This document shows, one piece after another, positions 31,184-37,782 of a DNA stretch of 42,709 nucleotides. A program made the position numbers and the translations under genes. The DNA comes from a virus. Location: positions 1 through 42,709 of IMG/VR virus record IMGVR_UViG_3300035698_026635; one strand, written 5' to 3'. A model generated the notes under the pieces. It searched no databases and was not told the origin of the DNA. It saw only the letters and a program-made list of their open reading frames with translations. Position 1 is the stretch's first letter. Every line of letters starts with the position of its first letter.

Positions 31184-33193
31184 ATGAAACACTACGTAAA
31201 TCTGCATACCCATACTACGTTTAGTATGCTTGATGGGCACGGAAAAGTAGAAGAGTATGCCAAGAGAGCTAAAGCACTCCAAATGGGAGCACTTGCTCAG
31301 ACGGACCACGGCAATATCCATGGTTGGCTAGACTTTTACGATGCCTGTAAAGAGCACGATATCAAACCTCTATTCGGTATCGAGGCATATCAAGCCAGAA
31401 AAACAAGGTTTGACAGAGACCCCGAAGAGAGGGCTGGTCCTGCTACCAATGAGTGGGAGCAAAGAGGTCCGTATCATCTGACAATACTAGCCAAGGATAA
31501 GACTGGATACGACAATATCATCAAGCTTTCTTCTCGCTCTTATCTAGAAGGCTATTATGGTAAGGGGAGAATAGACCACGATCTCATCTCCGAGCATTCA
31601 GATGGACTCATCATATTGTCAGGATGCCTAAATGGCGAAGTCAATCAAGCGCTACTGAGAGGAGACTTTCAGGCTGCTTTAGACAAAGCATCGACAATGC
31701 AGGACATGGTTGGCAGGGAAAATTACTTCATAGAAGTGCATGATCATGGAATTGCAGAGCAACTTAAAGTCAAAGATGATCTTATTCGCATTGCGAAACT
31801 GATTGATGCACCCTTAGTGCCCACTGGTGACTGCCACTATGTGCACAAGGAAGATCACGCAAAGCATGATATTATGTTGTGTGTGGGGACGGGTAGCACC
31901 GTTGACAATGAGAATAGATTTAAGTTCGCTGGCCCAGAATTCTATCTCAAGACATATGATGAGATGCTAACTCGTTTCGAACCGGAATGGCTTGAGAACA
32001 GCGTCAGAATAGCTGACATGGCTAACGTTGATCTGGAGTTTGGAGAGTATTATTTTCCAAAGTCTCAAGACGTACCTGATGATGAGGATGTTGACGAATA
32101 TCTAGAGAAGCTCATGTGGAGTGGCCTCAAGGGCCTCTATGGTGACCCTCTGCCACAAGATGTTATTGACAGGGCAACTTATGAGTTCCAAGTCATTCAG
32201 AGAGAAGGCTTTCAACATTATTTCCTAGTGGTCGCAGACATCATCAGGTGGGCTATCGATAATGGAATCCGTGTCGGACCAGGCAGAGGCAGCGCTGCAG
32301 GATGTATGCTATCATATGCATTGGGTATTACGAAATTAGATCCGATCAAATACGATCTTCTTTTTGAGAGATTCCTCATTGAGGGACGCAGCACTGTTCC
32401 TGACATCGATATTGACTTCGACGATAGATATAGAGATAAGGTCATTGAATACTGTAGAGAGAAGTATGGTGATGATCATGTTGCTCACATCGTAACCTTT
32501 ACCAGCATCAAAGCAGCGTCAGCTATCAGAGACGCCACTCGTGCACTTGGTCACGAATATCAGGCTGGTGATAAATTGGCCAAGATGATTCCATCTGCTA
32601 TTCTGGGTGTCACAAAATCGCTGAAAGAGTGTTTAGAGGTCAAAGAAATTCGAAAGGCCTACGATGAGGATTCTGTCTCGAAAGAGATCCTAGACGCTGC
32701 TATGGGCTTAGAGGGCCTTTATCGGCAGCGTGGCATTCATGCAGCTGGTATCGTGATATCCAGAAACCCAATGATTGAATACATACCTGTCATTCGATCT
32801 GGTGATGACAAACCCATTGTGACTCAGTGGGATATGGAGAGAGTTGAGCAGTGTGGCCTCCTGAAGATTGACTTCTTGGGACTCCGTAATCTTGGTGTCA
32901 TAGATCTTTGCCTGAATAGAATCAAGAATCGACATGGTATAGAAGTAGCAATAGATGATATTTCTTTGGAAGATGAGAAAGTATATGATCTTCTCAGAAG
33001 CGGCAACTCTATCGGTTGTTTTCAGATAGAGGGCGATGGCATGCGCCAGATGATGATGGAACTCCAGCCGGAGAACATATATGATCTGATGGCTTTGATA
33101 TCACTTTACCGTCCTGGCCCTATGGGTTCTGGCATGGATAAAAATGTATATAGATCGCAAACATGGACGACAACAGATATCTTATCCACATGA
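31184..33193 (+). CDS. dnaE: DNA polymerase III alpha (DnaE-like), N-terminal part: PHP and palm
   Basis: The replicative polymerase of the phage. ATG 31184 after GGAG is preferred to ATG 31154, which lies in the terminator. The PHP domain (1-~280) has candidate metal ligands H8, H10, D17, H42, E67, H98, C148, D216, H218. The palm has 'GPGRGSAAGCMLSYALG' and 'VPDIDIDFDD' with D407 and D409, and the third aspartate D563 in 'LLKIDFLGLRNL'. The frame is right up to 'RPGPMGSGMDK' and then runs into unrelated codons to a stop at 33193. The remainder of the polymerase continues in the +1 frame from 33144. Confidence 0.9.
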   Translation: MKHYVNLHTHTTFSMLDGHGKVEEYAKRAKALQMGALAQTDHGNIHGWLDFYDACKEHDIKPLFGIEAYQARKTRFDRDPEERAGPATNEWEQRGPYHLTILAKDKTGYDNIIKLSSRSYLEGYYGKGRIDHDLISEHSDGLIILSGCLNGEVNQALLRGDFQAALDKASTMQDMVGRENYFIEVHDHGIAEQLKVKDDLIRIAKLIDAPLVPTGDCHYVHKEDHAKHDIMLCVGTGSTVDNENRFKFAGPEFYLKTYDEMLTRFEPEWLENSVRIADMANVDLEFGEYYFPKSQDVPDDEDVDEYLEKLMWSGLKGLYGDPLPQDVIDRATYEFQVIQREGFQHYFLVVADIIRWAIDNGIRVGPGRGSAAGCMLSYALGITKLDPIKYDLLFERFLIEGRSTVPDIDIDFDDRYRDKVIEYCREKYGDDHVAHIVTFTSIKAASAIRDATRALGHEYQAGDKLAKMIPSAILGVTKSLKECLEVKEIRKAYDEDSVSKEILDAAMGLEGLYRQRGIHAAGIVISRNPMIEYIPVIRSGDDKPIVTQWDMERVEQCGLLKIDFLGLRNLGVIDLCLNRIKNRHGIEVAIDDISLEDEKVYDLLRSGNSIGCFQIEGDGMRQMMMELQPENIYDLMALISLYRPGPMGSGMDKNVYRSQTWTTTDILST

Positions 33194-34526
33194 ATCTCTG
33201 AGGGGTGCACTAGAGAAATCAAAAGGTATTATGCTCTACCAGGAAGACGTGCTCAATGTTGCAAAAATAGGTGCTGGTCTTTCTCCCGCAGATGCAGATG
33301 ATTTACGTAAAGTTATCGGTAAGAAATATATGGATAAGGTAGCGAAGTATCGTGAGCTATTTGTTCAGGGGGCAATGAAAACCAATAACATGTCTGAGCG
33401 AGTCGCAAACGATATCTATTCAGATATTGAATACTTTGCTGGTTATGGTTTCAATAAAGCTCACGCTGCATCTTATGCAATTGTTTCATACCAAACTGCT
33501 TATCTGAAGGCCCATTATCCAGTCGAGTATATGGCTGCACTTATGTCTACAGTCGTGGACAAGAAAGATAAGTTGAATCTCTATCTCGGTGAGTGTAAAG
33601 CAATGGGCATCACTGTGTTGTCTCCTTCCATCGTAGACTCTGAATATCACTTTACTGTTAAAGATGACAGTACGATTAGGTTTGGTTTATCAGGTATCGA
33701 TGGTCTTGGCAAGGCACAAATAGGCCACTTGGCTGAGAACCAAAAATATCACGACAATATCTGGTCATTCATGCGCCATTCGAATCCACATGCCCTGAAG
33801 AAGAATACGATGCTACAGCTTGTGAATTCGGGTGCCCTTGATGATCTTGTCCGTTCCGAAGATTTGAGAGAAAATACTCTTAAAAGAGAAGCAACAGTGG
33901 AGATTCTCAATAGAGAGAACTCTGCTATTGGTATCTATTTGTCGGGGCATCCCTTGGATGGTCTTTGGGAAATTCTCGAGAAAGATATATCCCATACTTG
34001 TCATGACGTAGCCGATCTACCAGACGGTGTTGGTGTACAGGTTGCTGGTATCGTATTAGAGTATGAGGAAATGACTACCAAAAGATCTGGTCAGAAAATG
34101 TGCAAATTTTCGATAGAGGATCTCAGTGGTAAAGCAGCAGCCATCGTATTTCCAAACGAGTTCTATAGTGTCACGAAAGGCATGGACGCTTCATTAAAAC
34201 CGATATGCAATATAAAAGGTAATATCAAAAGGGAATCAGAAAACTCTGATATTATTATAGTGGTTAGAGATATATCCCCCATAGATGACAGTCTCTTAAT
34301 GGGTGGCAGACCTATCATATTGCCGGTGAATAATTCAATAGACAGCAATCAGATAGATAAGATAGCTAATATTATTGATAGAAATCGTGGCGACTGTCCT
34401 GTCTACTTACAAATAGCAGACGCAGAATTTGATGTCACTTTCAAATTTGATAAGTGCGTAAGAGAAGATGCAGTGAGTATTATTAAAGATATAATTACCC
34501 TAACAGAAGTCAAACATTTAGTGTGA
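33144..34526 (+). CDS. dnaE: DNA polymerase III alpha (DnaE-like), C-terminal part: fingers, HhH, OB
   Basis: Continues the polymerase in the +1 frame. It opens 'MYIDRKHGRQQISYPHESLR', the direct continuation of the fingers region after 'SGMDK', then has 'GIMLYQEDVLNVA', 'GYGFNKAHAASYAIVSYQTA', a helix-hairpin-helix-like segment ('GLSGIDGLGKAQIGHL') and an OB fold ('VQVAGIVLEYEEM'). One base too many in an AAAAA run (33140-33144) would explain the shift. Joined, the protein is about 1113 residues, near the normal length. Separate translation from ATG 33144 would cut through the polymerase fold. Confidence 0.88.
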   Translation: MYIDRKHGRQQISYPHESLRGALEKSKGIMLYQEDVLNVAKIGAGLSPADADDLRKVIGKKYMDKVAKYRELFVQGAMKTNNMSERVANDIYSDIEYFAGYGFNKAHAASYAIVSYQTAYLKAHYPVEYMAALMSTVVDKKDKLNLYLGECKAMGITVLSPSIVDSEYHFTVKDDSTIRFGLSGIDGLGKAQIGHLAENQKYHDNIWSFMRHSNPHALKKNTMLQLVNSGALDDLVRSEDLRENTLKREATVEILNRENSAIGIYLSGHPLDGLWEILEKDISHTCHDVADLPDGVGVQVAGIVLEYEEMTTKRSGQKMCKFSIEDLSGKAAAIVFPNEFYSVTKGMDASLKPICNIKGNIKRESENSDIIIVVRDISPIDDSLLMGGRPIILPVNNSIDSNQIDKIANIIDRNRGDCPVYLQIADAEFDVTFKFDKCVREDAVSIIKDIITLTEVKHLV

Positions 34527-34533
34527 GGTTTGT

Positions 34534-34920
34534 ATGAAAGAAAGAACAGTTATGGTCACCACACGTCACTCGTATCGTGACCCAGCAAGAAGGGCATGCT
34601 TTGATGCATGTGTATCTTGCATGCGATGTTCCAACAAAGGAATGAAGCTTGAATGCGATTCATGTTCTGGGCGTCCCGATCCCTATGGGCAAAGGATACC
34701 AGATACGGATGATTTTTGTGATTGCAGGAATGGTGTCATGAGATGGTTGACTAAAGACGGTCGTTTAGTTATCCGTAAGTTCATGTCCAATCCTTTCAAG
34801 GGTCAAGTTAAGACAGACGCTAAGACCCAGGACGAACGAGACTGGAACTCTTACCTTGGGGAGCGCAGAGAGCAATTGAACGACCCCGAATGGAACCCAA
34901 TCATCACAACGGAGGAATGA
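34534..34920 (+). CDS. Cys-rich protein of unknown function
   Basis: A 128-residue protein starting at ATG 34534 after GAGG. Eight cysteines in the first half ('CFDACVSCMRC', 'CDSC', 'FCDC') suggest one or two zinc sites. The second half is charged and Trp-containing. It follows dnaE after 7 bases and is probably co-transcribed. Family not recognised. Confidence 0.6.
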   Translation: MKERTVMVTTRHSYRDPARRACFDACVSCMRCSNKGMKLECDSCSGRPDPYGQRIPDTDDFCDCRNGVMRWLTKDGRLVIRKFMSNPFKGQVKTDAKTQDERDWNSYLGERREQLNDPEWNPIITTEE

Positions 34921-35201
34921 TGCCATACCATGAAAAAGAGGTGTACGAGAATAAAATTACATCTTTAGAAATAATGAGGGGACCGACATCTAATAGGATC
35001 TGGCTGCAAGCAGGTATAGCTGGACTTCAGATGTCCGATGAAGAGTTTGCGGACCTCTGGCCACTTCTCAAAGGTTACGCAGAAGAGATAGGGATAGAAA
35101 AGCCCGGCATACCATCCACCCAGAGAAAACAATGCACATGTTTGTGCCATAGCTTTGAAAGTTATAGCCACGTAGTTGCATGTTGTGAAGGAGTATTATG
35201 A
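34920..35201 (+). CDS. Small protein with C-terminal Cys/His cluster
   Basis: Two adjacent ATGs (34917, 34920) follow GGAGG 34911-34915; 34920 has the better spacing. The ~93-residue protein has 'QAGIAGLQMSDEEFADLWPL' and a terminal 'CTCLCHSFESYSHVVACCEG' that may bind zinc. Its stop overlaps the ATG of the 13-residue remnant (35198). Function unknown. Confidence 0.6.
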   Translation: MPYHEKEVYENKITSLEIMRGPTSNRIWLQAGIAGLQMSDEEFADLWPLLKGYAEEIGIEKPGIPSTQRKQCTCLCHSFESYSHVVACCEGVL

Positions 35202-35239
35202 ATCCAGAAGAAGATTTTATGGAGATCGGTGAGACTTGA
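35198..35239 (+). pseudogene. Truncated 5' end of a small gene (13 aa remnant)
   Basis: ATG 35198 overlaps the preceding stop (ATGA) after AGGAG, an ideal operon start, yet only 13 codons follow, ending 'FMEIGET' and a stop. The same residues occur at the start of the gene at 35892 ('WMEIGET'), where the protein continues. At DNA level ATGGAGATCGGTGAGAC here is repeated downstream with one change. This is the left remnant of a gene interrupted by the endonuclease VII-like gene. Confidence 0.7.
35219..35235 (+). repeat. Left direct repeat flanking the endonuclease VII-like insertion
   Basis: ATGGAGATCGGTGAGAC, 16 of 17 bases identical to ATGGAGATTGGTGAGAC at 35913-35929. The two copies flank the nuclease gene and encode the same residues (MEIGET) in the left remnant and in the restored gene. 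Confidence 0.8.
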
Positions 35240-35292
35240 TAGAAATGGGACTATATTGATCGTCTGCTTGTTACTATGCTACCTAATCGAGC

Positions 35293-35883
35293 ATGAGTGA
35301 GGCAGGAATGAATCAAGTCAAGACTAAGAGATGCAATGGGTGTCTAATAGAAAAATCGCTAGAAGATTTTCATAAGAAACTAGATGGACGTCAATCTAAC
35401 TGTAAAACATGTATGATTGAAATCAATAAGAGATATCATACACTAAGCGAAAAAACATCTCTATCTAGACAAGGCATAAAACGTTGTACCTACTGCAAAA
35501 AAGTCAAAAGTATTAAAGATTTTTATAAAAACGGTGTATCACCATTAACTGGTAACCAAAGAATGAATCCACGTTGTAAAACATGCACGAAAGAACTTAC
35601 TGGCGACAAAACTAAAGATCGAAACTTGCGCAAAAGATTCAATATGACCCTAGATAGATACAACCAGTTAATTGATGAGCAAAATGGAAGATGTGCAATA
35701 TGCGCTCAAAGAAAACAACTAGTAGTTGATCATGATCACTTCTGTTGTCCCAATAGAGAATCATGTGGAAAATGCGTTAGAGGTTTATTGTGCCATAATT
35801 GTAATCGTAGTCTTGGACTTTTTGGGGATTCCATTTCAAATCTCAAGACTGCAATCCAATATTTAGAAAGAGGTAAATTGTGA
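35293..35883 (+). CDS. Endonuclease VII-like (HNH/His-Me finger) nuclease with zinc-finger N-terminus
   Basis: A 196-residue protein (ATG 35293; ATG 35308 possible). Two N-terminal zinc-finger-like units (C14/C17...C37/C40 and C65/C68...C95/C98) precede a recombination endonuclease VII domain with 'CAICAQRKQLVVDHDH', 'CGKCVRGLLCHNCNRSLG' and the closing 'LKTAIQYLERG', all typical of the family. The gene is AT-rich compared with neighbours. It lies between a 13-residue remnant and a restored copy of the same gene start, which suggests a mobile, homing-type nuclease rather than the resolvase of the packaging system. Confidence 0.88.
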   Translation: MSEAGMNQVKTKRCNGCLIEKSLEDFHKKLDGRQSNCKTCMIEINKRYHTLSEKTSLSRQGIKRCTYCKKVKSIKDFYKNGVSPLTGNQRMNPRCKTCTKELTGDKTKDRNLRKRFNMTLDRYNQLIDEQNGRCAICAQRKQLVVDHDHFCCPNRESCGKCVRGLLCHNCNRSLGLFGDSISNLKTAIQYLERGKL

Positions 35884-35891
35884 GTGAAGAA

Positions 35892-36047
35892 ATGAATCAT
35901 TTAGGTGAATGGATGGAGATTGGTGAGACCGGTTGGGTCCCAATGTCCGACGGTACCTATGTCAATCTGAAGACCAATGAAATGATGACCGCAGATGGAG
36001 ACATTATCTCTCTAGAAGAAGAAGACATAGAGGAAGGCGGATGCTAA
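35892..36047 (+). CDS. Small acidic protein, restored gene after nuclease insertion (51 aa)
   Basis: Starts at ATG 35892 or at GTG 35880, which overlaps the nuclease stop (GTGA). It contains 'WMEIGETGWVPMSDGTYVNL', then an acidic tail ('LEEEDIEEGG'). The first part repeats the truncated ORF at 35198. No known function. The stop overlaps the start of the RecB-family nuclease by 7 bases. Confidence 0.6.
   Translation: MNHLGEWMEIGETGWVPMSDGTYVNLKTNEMMTADGDIISLEEEDIEEGGC
35913..35929 (+). repeat. Right direct repeat flanking the endonuclease VII-like insertion
   Basis: ATGGAGATTGGTGAGAC, the partner of 35219-35235 with one difference, 694 bases apart. It lies in the coding start of the restored 51-residue gene. 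Confidence 0.8.
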
Positions 36048-36829
36048 GCAGATTGCTCGAAGATGTGACTGATGAACAAGAGTTGTTGACATTGACTCCA
36101 ATGTCTTATTCTAGACTCAATGCTTACAAGTCTTGTCCATCGCAATATTTTTATACATATGTCATCAGGGCACCCAGGGTTTTCTCATCTCCAGCTGTAC
36201 TCGGCAATATCATCCATACAGCACTTGAAAACACATTAGAAAAAGATGTCACTATAGCCGACATTGCAGATGATATTACCAAAGAATATGAAAAGCAAAT
36301 TCCCATATGGGATCCTGATTCTGTCATTCCAGATCATATGATTGACATCGGTCATACTATGCTTGGAGAATTCATAGACAGACACGAGCATGAGTCTTTC
36401 CCCATAGAAGATAAGGAATATGGGTTTGCTATTGTGCTTGGTGGAGCATTACTAGCTGGCTACATTGATCGTGTGGACATCATAGGTGACATTGTATATG
36501 TCATTGATTATAAGTCTGGCAAGCACGAAGTAGCCAAGAAGGGTATTGCAAATGATCTTCAGCTAGGCATTTATGCCTTGGCTATGAAGTTGAGATTCCC
36601 CGATAAACAAATCCATGCATCGCTTTATTACCTGCGGTCAGGTAAAGAGAAGGGACACCTTTATACCGATGAGGACTTTGAAAGAGTGGAGCAGGACTTA
36701 TTGGACAAGATCAATGAAGTCCGATGGGATCATCACTTCCACCCAACAAGCAACAGGCATGTTTGCAAATACCTGTGTGATCATGGGAAGAGTGGACTTT
36801 GCCCTATTGGTGCAAGGGTAGTGAAATGA
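36041..36829 (+). CDS. RecB/Cas4-family PD-(D/E)XK exonuclease, likely Fe-S
   Basis: A 262-residue single-domain nuclease. 'YSRLNAYKSCPSQYFYTYV' with one Cys, 'VLGNIIHTALE' (motif His), 'AGYIDRVDI' (Asp), 'YVIDYKSGKHEV' (D-x-K) and 'LQLGIYALAM' (Q...Y) make a complete active site. Three C-terminal cysteines (C-x3-C-x7-C in 'CKYLCDHGKSGLCP') plus the N-terminal one fit a [4Fe-4S] cluster as in Cas4, AddB and Dna2. It probably processes DNA ends in replication or recombination. A strong terminator follows. Confidence 0.85.
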   Translation: MLSRLLEDVTDEQELLTLTPMSYSRLNAYKSCPSQYFYTYVIRAPRVFSSPAVLGNIIHTALENTLEKDVTIADIADDITKEYEKQIPIWDPDSVIPDHMIDIGHTMLGEFIDRHEHESFPIEDKEYGFAIVLGGALLAGYIDRVDIIGDIVYVIDYKSGKHEVAKKGIANDLQLGIYALAMKLRFPDKQIHASLYYLRSGKEKGHLYTDEDFERVEQDLLDKINEVRWDHHFHPTSNRHVCKYLCDHGKSGLCPIGARVVK

Positions 36830-36831
36830 AA

Positions 36832-36851
36832 GAGCCCCCCGAAGGGGGCTC
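36832..36851 (+). terminator. Bidirectional intrinsic terminator
   Basis: GAGCCCCC (36832-36839), loop CGAA, GGGGGCTC (36844-36851). On the plus strand it is followed by CTTGTTTGTGTTT; on the minus strand it is followed by TTTCATTTC. It separates the plus-strand replication block from the converging minus-strand gene at 36885. Confidence 0.88.
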
Positions 36852-36884
36852 CTTGTTTGTGTTTGACTGCTTCAGCCTATTGGC

Positions 36885-37073
36885 TCAGAGTGCGTCGTAG
36901 TCGTCCTCGTCCACCTCTTCGAGATCCTCAGGGAGGTCCCAGGTGGAGTTGAGGGCGTATTCGAAGGCAGCCGGGGAATCGACCCCATTGCCCACCATGT
37001 CGAGGAAGGTGCCCTCTTCGATGGTGCGAACGACCGAGCTGACAATTTGCTGAAGGTTTTTGTTGTTTTCCAT
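36885..37073 (-). CDS. Small acidic protein of unknown function (62 aa)
   Basis: ATG at 37073 on the minus strand; an in-frame TTG at 37109 preceded by AGGA could give 74 residues. The protein begins 'MENNKNLQQIVSSVVRTIEE' and ends with a very acidic tail ('EDLEEVDEDDYDAL'). The region is more GC-rich than its surroundings. It converges on a bidirectional terminator. An acidic tail of this kind can mimic DNA or bind polymerase, but no family is recognised. Confidence 0.55.
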   Translation of the reverse strand: MENNKNLQQIVSSVVRTIEEGTFLDMVGNGVDSPAAFEYALNSTWDLPEDLEEVDEDDYDAL

Positions 37074-37127
37074 GAATGAAACAATAACAGCCTGCAATGG
37101 GTATGGCAACCCTTTTCCTGAAGTTTT

Positions 37128-37156
37128 TTGGTTTTTTTTGAAGACTCATGTATAAT
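37128..37156 (+). promoter_or_regulatory. Putative promoter of the nuclease-sigma factor unit
   Basis: TTGGTT (37128-37133), a 17-base spacer and a perfect TATAAT (37151-37156) lie upstream of the nuclease and sigma factor genes. The spacer contains a T-rich run that would bend DNA. A minus-strand gene starts nearby, so this is a divergent control region. Confidence 0.55.
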
Positions 37157-37189
37157 GTGATCATACCAATAGAATACGGATGCAATCAA

Positions 37190-37780
37190 ATGGCACAGAA
37201 GTCACGAAGATGGACACTAGAAGACGATGCGAACCTTGTCCGAATGGGCGTCAACGGGTCTAATGTCGCTAGTGTTGCAAGAAAACTAAAGCGTACTGAA
37301 TCAGCCGTGATGAGTAGGGGCACCAAGCTCAGGCGTGGTCTCAACAACCTTCTGGATCATAAGGAGAACAAAACTCCCGTCTCCAAGCAGGGTTTTCGCA
37401 AGCATCTGAATGTCAGCGTGAGAAGTACATGGGAAGCCAATTTCCTGTACTCTCTTAATGCCGAGAAAATCAAGTGGGAATACGAACCAAAGACATTCAT
37501 TTTCCATGAGATAGAAAGAGGTACCAGAGCTTATCTTCCGGATGTCTATCTTCCGGATCAAGACATGTGGGTGGAAATTAAGGGGAGGCTACGTCCTAAG
37601 GACAGGACTAAGTTAAGGAGATTCAAGAAGTATTATCCTGATGAATTCTCTCGTTTTCAGTGTGTGGTGAAAAACCCTAGGGTTGAAGCTGCCATTTTCT
37701 TCGAAGAACTTGGGGTACCCGTATACACATATTATGAGGATTTGGAAAAACAATATGGTCACTTACCGAAGTGGGAATAG
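37190..37780 (+). CDS. SANT/Myb-like HTH plus PD-(D/E)XK endonuclease
   Basis: ATG 37190 starts a 196-residue protein; the longer frame from 37148 would begin inside the promoter. Residues ~6-47 ('RRWTLEDDANLVRMGVNG', then 'VARKLKRTESAVMSRG') are a Myb/SANT-like DNA-binding domain. The second half has 'RSTWEANFLYSLN', 'YLPDVYLP' and 'MWVEIKGR', giving E, D and E-x-K of a PD-(D/E)XK core seen in many phage nucleases. It may be a resolvase or a homing-type enzyme. It is overlapped closely by the sigma factor gene. Confidence 0.75.
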   Translation: MAQKSRRWTLEDDANLVRMGVNGSNVASVARKLKRTESAVMSRGTKLRRGLNNLLDHKENKTPVSKQGFRKHLNVSVRSTWEANFLYSLNAEKIKWEYEPKTFIFHEIERGTRAYLPDVYLPDQDMWVEIKGRLRPKDRTKLRRFKKYYPDEFSRFQCVVKNPRVEAAIFFEELGVPVYTYYEDLEKQYGHLPKWE

Positions 37781-37782
37781 CA

